A stretch of DNA of 64,000 bases, taken from positions 1 to 64,000 of the forward strand of contig NZ_JADPCJ010000007.1 in assembly GCF_015670795.1 (NCBI RefSeq), given 5' to 3'. The DNA is from Collinsella aerofaciens (GTDB lineage: Bacteria; Actinomycetota; Coriobacteriia; Coriobacteriales; Coriobacteriaceae). The translations under genes were made by a program, and so were the position numbers. The stretch's first letter is position 1. Every line of letters starts with the position of its first letter. Below, piece after piece: positions 26,044 through 35,035 of this stretch. Below the pieces are notes generated by a model. The model did no database searches. It worked only from the letters and a program-made list of their open reading frames with translations, and was not told where the DNA came from.

Positions 26044-27051
26044 TCAGGAGTCTGTGTAGGGTTTTGTGGTTGGTATACCGTAGCCGCGCATCATGGAGCC
26101 GAACGCTTTGACATCGTAGGTGTCTGAGAGCTTGAAATGAATGACGTTGTGGCCCATGGCACGCAGGTTCGCGTCGCGCATGAGGGCAGCTCGATAGGTT
26201 TTTGCCGCAGTATGTTCCGGATCATTTTGGGCATCGTCCTCAAACTTGCCTAGTCCATGCAGCTCAGCCAGCATCCAAGAGCCGTCTGGCATCTGCCAGC
26301 CGTAATCTGCCAAATAATAGCCGGCGTTTCCCGGTCGAGTGATTTCAACCTGAAGTTCGGGAGCGGCAACTCCCGCCAGAATCATTGCCGCCCGTGCCTC
26401 GGATTCTCCACCGTTATCCGATCTGCCATCCATGTGTTCAAAAACGTCAAATGCGCGCGCGATGCCGTGCAGTCCGCGGCAGTTCGCTTGTGCATATGCA
26501 CGCAATTCTTTACGCTCGACACCGTACTCACGAGCCAACCCGTCGACATAGCCTAGTGCATATCGAAAAGCGCTCGTTCGGGCGATGTCGACCACCGTGC
26601 GATATGGATCCGTTAACGTAAACGGGCCGAGCTGCCATACGTCGCCCGGCCGCCAGCGTCGGTATTCAACGAATTCGTACATATCGCGTCTGGTGGAACG
26701 CGGTAGCAGCACTTGCACCTTGTCGAGAAGCGAATATGCAGAACCGATGCCATAGAGCAGTGCCGCCGTTGCTCCACAAAACACGGCATCCGGTTCAACG
26801 ACTGCAATAGCGGATGCCAATTGAAAGATGCGATCTTCGACGCCGAGGTCATTCCAATACGCGGGATCAGCGTAGACATGGTTGTAGAGTCGAATAATCA
26901 TCTCTTTTTGCATGAGCGCGTAGGCACAGCGTTCATCCCATTTTTTGGTAGCTACAAACAGGTGCCCGCCATGATGGGCCTCGAATAACCGGAAGAACAG
27001 CTCTAATTGCGGTTTGGTACAGCGTTTATCATGACTCATTTTCGACCCCAT
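26044..27051 (-). CDS. AbiEi-like protein with possible nuclease-type C-terminus
   Basis: A 335-residue protein resembling actinobacterial proteins with an AbiEi-type N-terminus and a DUF559/Vsr-like C-terminus. Residues about 10-50 look like a winged helix that starts such proteins (LFRLFEAHHGGHL...RLYNHVYADP). A middle part with CGATAALLYGIG and LTDPYRTVVDIARTSAFRYAL is typical of AbiEi-like families. The C-terminal LADYGWQMPDGSWMLAELHG followed by GKFEDD places Asp, Glu and Lys as in PD-(D/E)XK folds. Function in phage defence or as orphan antitoxin is inference only. No partner toxin gene is adjacent. The start may be 27051 or 27039; neither has a good ribosome site. Palindromes at 25912 and 27224 bracket it. 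Confidence 0.55.
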   Translation of the reverse strand: MGSKMSHDKRCTKPQLELFFRLFEAHHGGHLFVATKKWDERCAYALMQKEMIIRLYNHVYADPAYWNDLGVEDRIFQLASAIAVVEPDAVFCGATAALLYGIGSAYSLLDKVQVLLPRSTRRDMYEFVEYRRWRPGDVWQLGPFTLTDPYRTVVDIARTSAFRYALGYVDGLAREYGVERKELRAYAQANCRGLHGIARAFDVFEHMDGRSDNGGESEARAAMILAGVAAPELQVEITRPGNAGYYLADYGWQMPDGSWMLAELHGLGKFEDDAQNDPEHTAAKTYRAALMRDANLRAMGHNVIHFKLSDTYDVKAFGSMMRGYGIPTTKPYTDS

Positions 27052-27223
27052 GGTCTCGAGGGGGAGTGAATGACACTACGCTATCCCATATTTGGCCCGC
27101 CTGACCTTGCCATCAACTGACCAAAAGCTTGACGGGGCAGGTCAGAGTCATGAGTCGTAGCCAAACATATCGGCAAACGGTTGATTAGTGCCCCTCGGCG
27201 GCACTAAAAACCACCCTTACAGA

Positions 27224-27292
27224 AAGTTGCGGTGGAATAGTTCCTGAAAGGCTCGAATAAGCCTAAATCTAGGAACTATTTCACCGCAACTT
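27224..27292. repeat. Long palindrome, TAAGTTGCGGTGAAATA type, copy 3
   Basis: AAGTTGCGGTGGAATAGTTCCT and AGGAACTATTTCACCGCAACTT pair with one mismatch around a loop with GGCT...AGCC. It lies beyond the other side of the AbiEi-like gene from copy 2. Nothing else is seen in the 286-base gap 27052-27337. Confidence 0.88.
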
Positions 27293-27337
27293 AAGAGGGG
27301 ATGGGGCTGAGTGGCGGGCGATGCCGTTGCCTGTCGG

Positions 27338-27814
27338 TTAGTGGCGGGATTGGTGGCGGAGTTTGTCGATGGTGGAGTCGGTGCTGCGGCTGCGGGATTC
27401 GGCGGCGCGGTCGCGGGCGTCGGCGGCGGTTTGGCGCTTGCGGCGGTAATCGATCATGCCTTGGATGATGGGCTTGCCAAAGCTCACGACATCATCGTTG
27501 TAGATGGCGGTTCGGGCTGCGAGGAGGCAGTCGGTAAAGTCCATATGGGTCTTGCCAAAGAGTTTGACGGCAAGGGCGACAACGGTGGGCTCGTCGACCA
27601 TGACGTCATCGAGCAGCCTTTTCAAGGCCGCAGCAATCTCAACGCGGGGAACCTTATAGACGTCGCGCAGCGTGACCACGATGCGTGTGATGATTTCGGG
27701 GTAGACGCGAGCGGTGCGCGTGGCGATGACCTTGGCAGCGCGCGGTGACAGAACTTCGTCGTCGTCAAGCAGGTAGCGCAGGATGACGGTCTCGTCGATG
27801 ATGGTGCTACTCAT
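27338..27814 (-). CDS. PIN-domain toxin of a toxin-antitoxin pair
   Basis: A 158-residue PIN-domain protein, probably an RNA-cleaving toxin. The N-terminus IIDETVILRYLLDDDE has the first acidic residue (Asp7). TARVYPEIITRIVVTLRDVY gives the conserved Glu, and HMDFTDCLLAA holds the third acid. The fourth acidic position, usually in an FDxD segment, reads SFGKP, so the site may be altered. The tail of about 30 residues is basic and rich in Arg. The start ATG overlaps the antitoxin stop by 8 bases, which couples translation. It is transcribed leftwards. Confidence 0.75.
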   Translation of the reverse strand: MSSTIIDETVILRYLLDDDEVLSPRAAKVIATRTARVYPEIITRIVVTLRDVYKVPRVEIAAALKRLLDDVMVDEPTVVALAVKLFGKTHMDFTDCLLAARTAIYNDDVVSFGKPIIQGMIDYRRKRQTAADARDRAAESRSRSTDSTIDKLRHQSRH

Positions 27815-28130
27815 GGATATCTACTTCCTCGGGACCCAAAATCGAATCGTCGCTTTCTGTAGCAAGGTACTCAATCCAGGCATTGCGCTCCTCGGAGCGG
27901 CGATTGGGGTCCCCATATGCTTTGAGCGATCCATAGGCGGCGGTGCCGTCCTTTGAGCGCACGGCGACCGGCTGAAAGGGAAGCTTGCGCATCAAAATGC
28001 TCTGCGCGACAAATAAGCGGACAGCCTCGGCGAGCGATGTGCCCATGGCATCGTAGAGATGCTCGGCATGCTGCTTGTCTTCCTCGCGAATGCGCACCTG
28101 CAGGATGGCTCTTTTTTGAGTCGATGACAT
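27807..28130 (-). CDS. RelB/DinJ-like antitoxin
   Basis: A 107-residue antitoxin with a ribbon-helix-helix start: KRAILQVRIREEDKQHAEHLYDAMGTSLAEAVRLFV is like RelB/DinJ. It should bind its own promoter as a dimer and neutralise the next gene's product through its C-terminal half. The ATG at 28130 is behind GGGGG. A frame extension to 28196 has no support. RelB/DinJ antitoxins normally pair with RelE/YafQ toxins, so a PIN toxin partner is unusual. Confidence 0.75.
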   Translation of the reverse strand: MSSTQKRAILQVRIREEDKQHAEHLYDAMGTSLAEAVRLFVAQSILMRKLPFQPVAVRSKDGTAAYGSLKAYGDPNRRSEERNAWIEYLATESDDSILGPEEVDIHE

Positions 28131-28353
28131 CACTGGCCCCCTTAATGAGCGTGCAATATAGTCGGTCAAATGCGGCACGTGCCGATACCTGAGCATCTTA
28201 TAACTATTACTTTATTTCGCTCAAGTAAATAACCATTAACACGAATACAAGCGTAGTACATCCAAAATGAGAGTGCGTAAAAATCTCAGAGGTGTACGCA
28301 TGTAATACACTCACCTTTATAGCTTATAGAGAATAATTCCAACCTGCCAAAAC

Positions 28354-28379
28354 CCCTGCAATACACCCGTATTGCAGGG
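28354..28379. repeat. Perfect hairpin between the TA pair and the formate locus
   Basis: CCCTGCAATAC (28354-28364) and GTATTGCAGGG (28369-28379) pair perfectly around a 4-base loop. The 427-base region 28131-28557 is AT-rich compared with its surroundings. It should hold the antitoxin promoter to the left and the formate-locus promoter to the right, but I see no clear -35/-10 pair. Confidence 0.7.
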
Positions 28380-28557
28380 CGTATGCTCAAGTTTGCCACC
28401 TGCAACTGCGTATATTTAACCTGTATATCGTTGGAGGAATTCTATCGAAGTGCCTGTTTCGCCGCATGCACTCGATACGCCGATGCCGGACCACGGGCGG
28501 TCCGGGGCAACGTCGGCAGGGTCTCTCCGGCATGGGATTCAGGAGGGAGTGAACAAC

Positions 28558-29076
28558 ATGGGCAATAAACGAGTCGTAGCCGATTCCTCGCGCTGCATTG
28601 GGTGCCAAACCTGCATGGCGGCGTGTATCGAGGCACACGATATTCCCGGCAACATCGCCGCGCCGCGCCTGCGCGTAACGCGTACCTACGAGATCTCCGC
28701 GCCGGTGGCATGTCACCACTGCGAGGACGCTCCGTGCGCGAAGGCTTGTCCCACGGGCGCCTTGTTCTTTGATCCAAAGAACCATCGTATCGGCGTCAAC
28801 GAGGACAACTGCATCGGCTGCAAGAGCTGCGTCATGGCCTGCCCCTTTGGCGCCGTGAGCGTGGCGACCACGCAGGTCCCCGTATTGATGGGCGACGTGC
28901 GCGTGGGTTCGCAGACTAAGAGCTTCGTGCTCAAGTGCGACCTGTGCGTGGACCGTCCCGGCGGTCCAGCGTGTGCCGAGGCGTGCCCGACCAAGGGCCT
29001 TACCCTGGTAGACGAGGAGCGCCTGGCAGAACTGACTGCCGAGCGTGCCCGCGCCACCATCGAAAACGAGGCGTAA
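28558..29076 (+). CDS. hydN: HydN/HycB-like 4Fe-4S ferredoxin of the formate locus
   Basis: A 172-residue electron-transfer protein with four [4Fe-4S] motifs: CIGCQTCMAAC, CHHCEDAPCAKACP, CIGCKSCVMACP and CDLCVDRPGGPACAEACP. The arrangement matches HydN and HycB, which carry electrons from formate dehydrogenase H. It is just upstream of fdhF and therefore its likely partner. The chosen ATG at 28558 follows AGGAGGGAG. A GTG at 28450, 12 bases after GGAGG, is in frame and would add 36 residues of no clear type. It should act in the cytoplasm at the membrane-bound complex. Confidence 0.85.
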   Translation: MGNKRVVADSSRCIGCQTCMAACIEAHDIPGNIAAPRLRVTRTYEISAPVACHHCEDAPCAKACPTGALFFDPKNHRIGVNEDNCIGCKSCVMACPFGAVSVATTQVPVLMGDVRVGSQTKSFVLKCDLCVDRPGGPACAEACPTKGLTLVDEERLAELTAERARATIENEA

Positions 29077-29151
29077 GCGTTGGGGCGACAAGCCCAATGA
29101 TTGTCAAATTAGTACCGAGTAATCGGTAGCAGAAAAAGGAAGGAGGGTGTC

Positions 29152-31374
29152 ATGGAGAAGCATAAAGTGATCTGCCCGTACTGCGGCGCCGGTTGCCAGT
29201 TTAACCTCCTGGTCCAAAACGGCCAGGTCGTGGGCACCGAACCGCTCAACGGCATCACCAACCAGAGCGAGCTGTGCCTTAAGGGCATGAGCGGCTACGA
29301 CTTCATCAACGACACCAAGATCTTGACTCCTCGCGTACTGCACCCGATGATCCGCCGCACTAAGGGCGCGGATCTTGAGCGCGTAAGCTGGGACGAGGCA
29401 CTGGATTTCACCGCATCTAAGATGCAGGCCATAATTGACGAATATGGTCCTAACGCTGTCATGACCACCGGCTCCTCGCGAGGCGGCGGCAATGAGGCGA
29501 ACTACGTCATGCAGAAGTTTACGCGTGCGTGCATCGGCACCCACAGCGTGGACAACTGCGCCCGTACTTGACACGGCCCTACTGTCCTCGGTCTGATGGA
29601 CACGGTTGGTTCAGGTTGCATGTCATGCTCCATCCCCGGTATGGAGGACGCGGGCTGCATTTTCCTCTTCGGCTATAACCCTGCCGATTCGCACCCCATC
29701 GTCGCAAGGCGTATCGTGCGAGCCAAAGAAAAGGGTTGCAAGATCATCGTCGCCGACCCGCGCCATATCGAAACCGCGCGTATCGCCGATCTCTACCTTC
29801 CGATCAAGAACGGTTGCAACGTTGCGTTCCTCAACGCCTTTGCAAACTGCTTGGTCAACGATGGCCTCTACGACAAGGAATTCGTCGCCGAGCACACGAA
29901 CGGCTTTGACGAGTGGTGGGAGACCATCAAGAACTACACTCCCGAATCCGTACAGGACATCACGGGTGTCGAGCCCGCGTTGATCCACCAAGCTGCCGAG
30001 ATGTACGCCACGGCGAAGCCCTCTGCCATCATTGGCTGGGGCATGGGCGTATGCCAGCAGAAGCAGAACCTGAAGACGGTGCACACCATCGCCTCCATCG
30101 CCTGCGTTGCCGGCCAGATCGGCAAACCCAACTCCGGCCTCGCGCCCGTGCGCGGTCAGAATAACGTCCAGGGCTCCTGCGATATGGGCATGCTGCCCAA
30201 CCTGTACCCTGGCTACCAGAAAGTCACCGACCCCGCCGCTCGCGCCAAGTTTGCCAAGGCTTGGGGTGTGCCCGAGGAAAAGCTCCCGCTCGAGGAGGGC
30301 TACAAGCTCACCGACCTGGGCCACCTGGTCGACGAGGGCAAGGTGCACTGCTTCTACAACTACGGCGAGGACCCGGTGCAGACCGAGCCCGATTCAGCCG
30401 GTATGCGCAAGACGCTCTCCGAGCTGGACCTGTTCATTTGCCAGGACATCTTTATGACGCAGACGACCATGCTCGCCGACGTCATCCTGCCTGCCACCTC
30501 TTGGGGCGAGCACGAGGGTGTCTTTACCGCATCCGACCGTAGCTTCCAGCACTTTGACGCGGCCGTTCCGCCCAAGGGCGAGTGCCGCCACGACTGGGAG
30601 ATCTTCGCGGACCTGTCTACGCGCATGGGCTATCCCATGCACTACGACAACACCGAGCAGATCTGGAACGAGTGCATTAGCCTGTGCCCCAACTTTGTGG
30701 GCGCAACCTACGAGAAGATGGCTCCCGAGGGCGGTTACGCCCAGTGGCCGGTCAAGAGCACCGATGTGAACGACCACGGTACGCCCGACATGTTCGCTGG
30801 TGGCAAGTTCACCACCAAGGACGGTCGCGCCAACCTGATGGCGCACGACTGGGAGGCGCCCTCCGAGCTTCCCGACGATGAGTACCCGCTCATTCTGTGC
30901 ACCGTCCGCGAGGTCGGCCACTACAGCTGCCGCTCGATGACCGGCAACTGCAAGACGCTGGCGCTGCTTGCCGACGAGCCCGGCTTTGTCCGCATGAATC
31001 CCGCGGACGCCCAGGCGCGCGGCATCAAGAACGGCGACATCGTCTCGATTCACAGCCGCCGCGGCCAGGTATACAGCCGCGCCGACGTGAGCGACCGTAT
31101 CAACAAGGGCACGGTCTATATGACCTACCAGTGGTGGATCGGCAAGTGCAACGAGCTGACCATGCACAAGGTCGACCCGGTCTCGCATACGCCCGAGGAC
31201 AAGTTCTCCGCCTGCCAGGTCGACGCTATTGCCGACCAGGTCTGGGCCGAGGGCGAGGTCGAGCGTCAGTACACCGAGCTCAAGCAGGCTCTGGTGGACG
31301 CCGCCGCTCCTCAGGACGTTGAGCCCGGCGTCGCCAAGTTCGACGACGAGACGCACGTGAACCAAATCGTGTAG
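29152..31374 (+). CDS. fdhF: Formate dehydrogenase H, selenocysteine-containing
   Basis: FdhF, 740 residues when the in-frame TGA at 29569-29571 is read as selenocysteine. It oxidises formate to CO2 with a molybdopterin cofactor and passes electrons to the ferredoxins and the Hyf hydrogenase. The [4Fe-4S] cysteines are Cys8, Cys11, Cys15 and Cys42, the same positions as in the E. coli enzyme. Sec140 with His141 (RTUHGPTVLGL) is also at the E. coli position. SSRGGGNEANYVMQKF, the Mo-binding GQNNVQGSCDMG and the C-terminal domain are intact. GGAAGGAGG precedes the ATG. A plain stop would leave 139 residues; the frame, motifs and SECIS show read-through. Confidence 0.96.
29569..29610 (+). promoter_or_regulatory. 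UGA codon and SECIS of fdhF
   Basis: The sequence after the TGA starts TGACACGGCCCT as in E. coli fdhF. TGTCC (29583-29587) pairs with GGACA (29598-29602), leaving the apical loop TCGGTCTGAT. GGTCT in that loop is the SelB contact known from E. coli fdhF. Confidence 0.88.
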
Positions 31375-31452
31375 TCCCGTTCTCGTTGGCTTTTTGGGCC
31401 GGGCGTCCCGTACGTTCGGGAGCCCGGCCCGTTATTTTGAAAGGAAGTGGGG

Positions 31453-32070
31453 ATGAACCGCTTCATCGACATCAACCCGGAGAGGTGCATCGGCTGCGGA
31501 ACATGCCAGTCCGCCTGTGCCGACGCCCACCGGATGCAGGGTCTTCAGGATACGCCGCGCCTGGCGCTCGTGAAGACCGGCGGTATTTCGGCCGCCCTTG
31601 CCTGCCACCATTGCGAGGGTGCCCCCTGCGCCGAGGTTTGCCCGGTGAATGCCATCGAGCACGATGGCGACCGCATCCACGTTAAGGAGCAGGAGTGCAT
31701 CGGGTGCAGGCTGTGCGCCATCGCGTGCCCCTTCGGAGCCATCCATCCCGATGGCACGTCTATCGCCGGTGTCGCAGGCATGTGCGACCCGACGCCTTCG
31801 TATCCTAAGTCCCTGAGCAGCCTGCTTACGTGGGCTCCCGGCCAGTACACCTGCGCTGTCAAGTGCGACCTGTGCGCCTTCGATCCGGACGGCCCGCATT
31901 GTGTGGCGGCGTGCCCCACCAAGGCGCTGACCGTCATGGGCGGCGCGGCCGATCGCGAGCTCGACGAGGCCAAGCGCCTGCGCTCGATCGAAAACGGTCC
32001 GGTCGTCGACGTTACCGCTGTGGCCCAGGGCCTGTCCGAGAAAGCAGAAGGGAGCGTAAACAATGGATAG
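31453..32070 (+). CDS. hyfA: Hydrogenase-4 ferredoxin subunit HyfA
   Basis: A 205-residue polyferredoxin subunit of the formate hydrogenlyase. Four cluster motifs are visible: CIGCGTCQSACADAH, CHHCEGAPCAEVCP, CIGCRLCAIACP and CDLCAFDPDGPHCVAACP. It should link FdhF to the hydrogenase arm. The ATG at 31453 follows AAGGAAGTGGGG; a GTG at 31447 is possible but too close. Its stop overlaps the hyfB start by 8 bases. It resembles the HydN-like gene upstream of fdhF, so the complex may use both. Confidence 0.87.
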   Translation: MNRFIDINPERCIGCGTCQSACADAHRMQGLQDTPRLALVKTGGISAALACHHCEGAPCAEVCPVNAIEHDGDRIHVKEQECIGCRLCAIACPFGAIHPDGTSIAGVAGMCDPTPSYPKSLSSLLTWAPGQYTCAVKCDLCAFDPDGPHCVAACPTKALTVMGGAADRELDEAKRLRSIENGPVVDVTAVAQGLSEKAEGSVNNG

Positions 32071-34081
32071 CATGACGCTGTTTATCGCATCGCTTGCCGT
32101 CTCGTGCATCGGTGCGCTCGCCTCGGTTCTGCTGATCAAGGCCGATAACGCCGCCAAGACCGCCGGCTGCCTAATCGGCGCCGTCGCCGCGGTGCTTTCA
32201 TTTGTGGCCGGTATCCAGGCCGTGCTGGGCGATGTCACGTCGGTCGACACCATCGTGTTCTTCCCGTTTGCCCATTTCCAGCTGCTGCTCAATCAGCTGT
32301 CCGGCCTGTTCGTGGCGCTCATCTCGGTGCTCGCGTTTGCCGGTTCGATCTACGGTCTCAACTACTTTGATGAGTACCCGGGCAAAAAGGGCCGCGCCGG
32401 CTTCTTCTTTAACACCTTCGTGGCGTCCATGATGCTCGTCATCACCGCCGACAACGTGTTTTGGTTCCTGGTCGCCTTTGAGCTCATGTCGCTGACCTCG
32501 TACTTCCTGGTCGTGATCGAGGAGAACGAGAACTCCATCCATGGCGGTTGGCTCTACTTTGTGATCGCGCACGTGGGCTTTGTGCTCATCATGGCGAGCT
32601 TCCTCACCATGACCAACTTCGCCGGCGGCTCGTTTGCCTTTGCGGATTTCCGCGCCACGCAGTTTAGCCCTGCGGTCGCATCCGTGTGCTTCGTGCTCGC
32701 CTTCTTTGGCTTTGGCGCCAAGGCCGGTATTATCCCGCTGCACGGCTGGCTGCCCAAGGCACATCCCGAGGCGCCGTCCAACGTGTCGGCCCTCATGTCC
32801 GGCGGCATGATCAAGATCGGTATCTTCGGTATCCTCAAGGTGGGTCTCGACCTGCTCTCCGCCTCGGGCGTTCAGGTCTGGTGGGGCCTTATGGTCATGG
32901 TCTTCGGTGCGATCTCGTCGGTCCTCGGCGTGGCCTTCGCCCTGCAGGAGCATGACATCAAGCGCCTGCTGGCCTATCACTCCGTCGAGAACATCGGCAT
33001 CATTCTGCTCGGCGTCGGCGCCTCCATGGCCGCCATGGCGCTCAACTCGGTCGGCATCGCCGTCCTAGCTCTGATGGCCGCCCTCTACCACACGTTTAAC
33101 CACGCGATGTTTAAGGGCGAGCTGTTCTTGGGCGCCGGTGCGCTGCTGTACTCCACGGGTACGCGCAATATGGAGAAGATGGGCGGCCTGTTCCGTCGTA
33201 TGCCGGCAACGGCCATCTGCTTCCTCATTGGCGCGCTTGCCATCTCGGCCATCCCGCCCTTCAACGGCTTTGTGTCCGAGTGGTTTACCTACCAGTCGCT
33301 CTTTAATGCCGCCATGCAGGGCGACAAGGCCGTTATGATCGTGGCCGTGTTCGCCGCCGTCGCGCTCGCCATTACCGGCGCTCTGGCTGTCACGTGCTTC
33401 GTCAAGGCCTATGGCGTTTCCTTCGCCTCCGCGCCCCGCTCCGAGGCCGCGGCCAATGCCAAGGAGGTTCCCGCCCCCATGGTGTTTGCGCAGGGGCTGC
33501 TTGCGGCCATCTGCGTCGTGCTGGGCATTGGCGCTCCCGTGATCGCGCCTGTGCTGGTCGATGTCGCCGCGTCCGTGCTGCATCCGTACGGTGGCGTGTT
33601 TGCCGCCGAGGGCATGGAGCTCATGAACCAGTACTCCGGCGCTGCCACCTCCACGCCCGCGATCGCCATTGCGCTCGTGGTGCTCGTCGGCCTTGCCTGC
33701 GGTTATCGCAAGCTCAAGACCGTCGGCAAGGTGCAGAAGTCCCAGCCGTGGGCATGCGGCTATGCTCCCAACGAGCATATGCCCGTCGTGGCCACGACCT
33801 TTGCCTCCGAGGTGTCCTGGTTTATGCAGCCGCTCTACACGCTGCGCGGCCGCTGCACGGCCGTCTGCTGGTCCATCGCGCACTTCTTCCAGAAGCTCAC
33901 CGATGTGGCCGAGGCTGTGGAGCCCGTACCCGACAAGGTTCTCGTCGATGCTCCGCATAAGGGTGTCGAAAAGCTCGCCGACCTCGCGACTAAGCTCGAG
34001 GGCGGCAACTACAGCATCTATATCTGCTACATCGTCGCGGCACTCGTGGTGTTCCTCGTGCTCGCCGTGCAAATGGGTTAA
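32063..34081 (+). CDS. hyfB: Hydrogenase-4 membrane subunit HyfB
   Basis: A 672-residue antiporter-like membrane subunit of the formate hydrogenlyase, related to NuoL/NuoM and HycC. It has about 14-16 hydrophobic segments. Conserved landmarks are FFLVAFELMSLTSYFLVVIEE-like text, GAKAGIIPLHGWLPKAHPEAP and LLAYHSVENIGIILLG, with the lysines and histidines of the proton path. It may couple hydrogen evolution to ion movement. A hydrophilic stretch at about 560-640 lies between the last helices. Its start overlaps hyfA. Confidence 0.92.
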   Translation: MDSMTLFIASLAVSCIGALASVLLIKADNAAKTAGCLIGAVAAVLSFVAGIQAVLGDVTSVDTIVFFPFAHFQLLLNQLSGLFVALISVLAFAGSIYGLNYFDEYPGKKGRAGFFFNTFVASMMLVITADNVFWFLVAFELMSLTSYFLVVIEENENSIHGGWLYFVIAHVGFVLIMASFLTMTNFAGGSFAFADFRATQFSPAVASVCFVLAFFGFGAKAGIIPLHGWLPKAHPEAPSNVSALMSGGMIKIGIFGILKVGLDLLSASGVQVWWGLMVMVFGAISSVLGVAFALQEHDIKRLLAYHSVENIGIILLGVGASMAAMALNSVGIAVLALMAALYHTFNHAMFKGELFLGAGALLYSTGTRNMEKMGGLFRRMPATAICFLIGALAISAIPPFNGFVSEWFTYQSLFNAAMQGDKAVMIVAVFAAVALAITGALAVTCFVKAYGVSFASAPRSEAAANAKEVPAPMVFAQGLLAAICVVLGIGAPVIAPVLVDVAASVLHPYGGVFAAEGMELMNQYSGAATSTPAIAIALVVLVGLACGYRKLKTVGKVQKSQPWACGYAPNEHMPVVATTFASEVSWFMQPLYTLRGRCTAVCWSIAHFFQKLTDVAEAVEPVPDKVLVDAPHKGVEKLADLATKLEGGNYSIYICYIVAALVVFLVLAVQMG

Positions 34082-34093
34082 GGAGGGGAGAGC

Positions 34094-35020
34094 ATGAACA
34101 ACATCGTACTTGCCGTTCTGCAGGGCGTGGTCGTTATGGCCGTCGCGCCGTTCTTCTCCGGTCTCGGTCGCGTGATCCGCGCCAAGATGCACAACCGTCG
34201 CGGCCCCAGCATCATGCAGGACTACCGCGACCTGGCCAAGCTCTTTGCGCGCCCCGAGTCCCAGAGCGAGGACGCGAGCTTTGCGCTGCGCATTATGCCG
34301 CCGCTGTTCTTCGCCGTCGCCTTTATGCTCGCGATGGGCTTGCCGCTCTTTACGGCACAAAGCCCCATCCCGGTCTTTGGTGACGCCATCACCATCATGT
34401 ACAGCCTGGCGCTCGCCCGCTTCTTCTTCGCCCTCTGCGGTGTGGATTCGTCCAACGCCTACGCCGGTATCGGCGGCGTTCGCGAGCTGCTCATGAGCGT
34501 GCTCATCGAGCCGTCCATGCTGCTGGCGCTGTTTGCCGCCGCCCTGGTGTGCGGCTCCACCGACATCGCCACCATGGGTCAGCACATCATGACGGGCGCC
34601 GTCGACGCGCCGGTCGCCGTGATCCTCGCCGGCATCGCCTTTGCGATTGCCTGCTACATGGAACTCGGCAAGCTGCCGTTTGACCAGGCCGAGGCCGAGC
34701 AGGAGCTTCAGGAAGGTCCGCTCGCCGAGCTTTCCGGCCCGTCGCTCGCCATGGCCAAGCTCGCCATGTCCATGAAGCAGGTCCTGGTCGTCGCCTGGTT
34801 CTGCGCGATTTTTGTCCCCTGGGGCGAGCCCGCGACCGTGGGCGTCGCCGCCGTTCTGGGCGCGGTCATCTTCCTGGTGAAGTGCCTGATCGACTTTGTC
34901 GTATGCGGCGTGATCGAGAACTCCTGCTCGCGCTCTCGTTTTAAGGTGCTTGGCAATCAGACCTGGGCCGTCGTGGGCATCGCCGTTCTGGCGTTTGTCT
35001 TCGTGGTCGTCGGCGTGTAG
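34094..35020 (+). CDS. hyfC: Hydrogenase-4 membrane subunit HyfC
   Basis: A 308-residue NuoH/HycD-like membrane protein that anchors the hydrogenase module. The conserved loop RRGPSIMQDYRDLAKLF is typical, as are PFDQAEAEQELQEGPLAELSG and the final helices. It is about eight helices long. RBS AGGAGGGGAG lies 5 bases before the ATG. It joins the peripheral arm (HyfG, HyfI) to the antiporter-like subunits. Confidence 0.92.
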   Translation: MNNIVLAVLQGVVVMAVAPFFSGLGRVIRAKMHNRRGPSIMQDYRDLAKLFARPESQSEDASFALRIMPPLFFAVAFMLAMGLPLFTAQSPIPVFGDAITIMYSLALARFFFALCGVDSSNAYAGIGGVRELLMSVLIEPSMLLALFAAALVCGSTDIATMGQHIMTGAVDAPVAVILAGIAFAIACYMELGKLPFDQAEAEQELQEGPLAELSGPSLAMAKLAMSMKQVLVVAWFCAIFVPWGEPATVGVAAVLGAVIFLVKCLIDFVVCGVIENSCSRSRFKVLGNQTWAVVGIAVLAFVFVVVGV

Positions 35021-35035
35021 GAGAAGGGAGAAACA

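Noticed and set aside
25912..27292. Insertion sequence around the AbiEi-like gene
   Set aside because: No transposase reading frame or target duplication is present; only the palindromes remain, so I list it as a finding and not as a mobile element.
29152..29571. A short truncated formate dehydrogenase followed by a separate gene
   Set aside because: The TGA lies at the known selenocysteine position, the frame continues without shift, and a SECIS with the E. coli loop follows.
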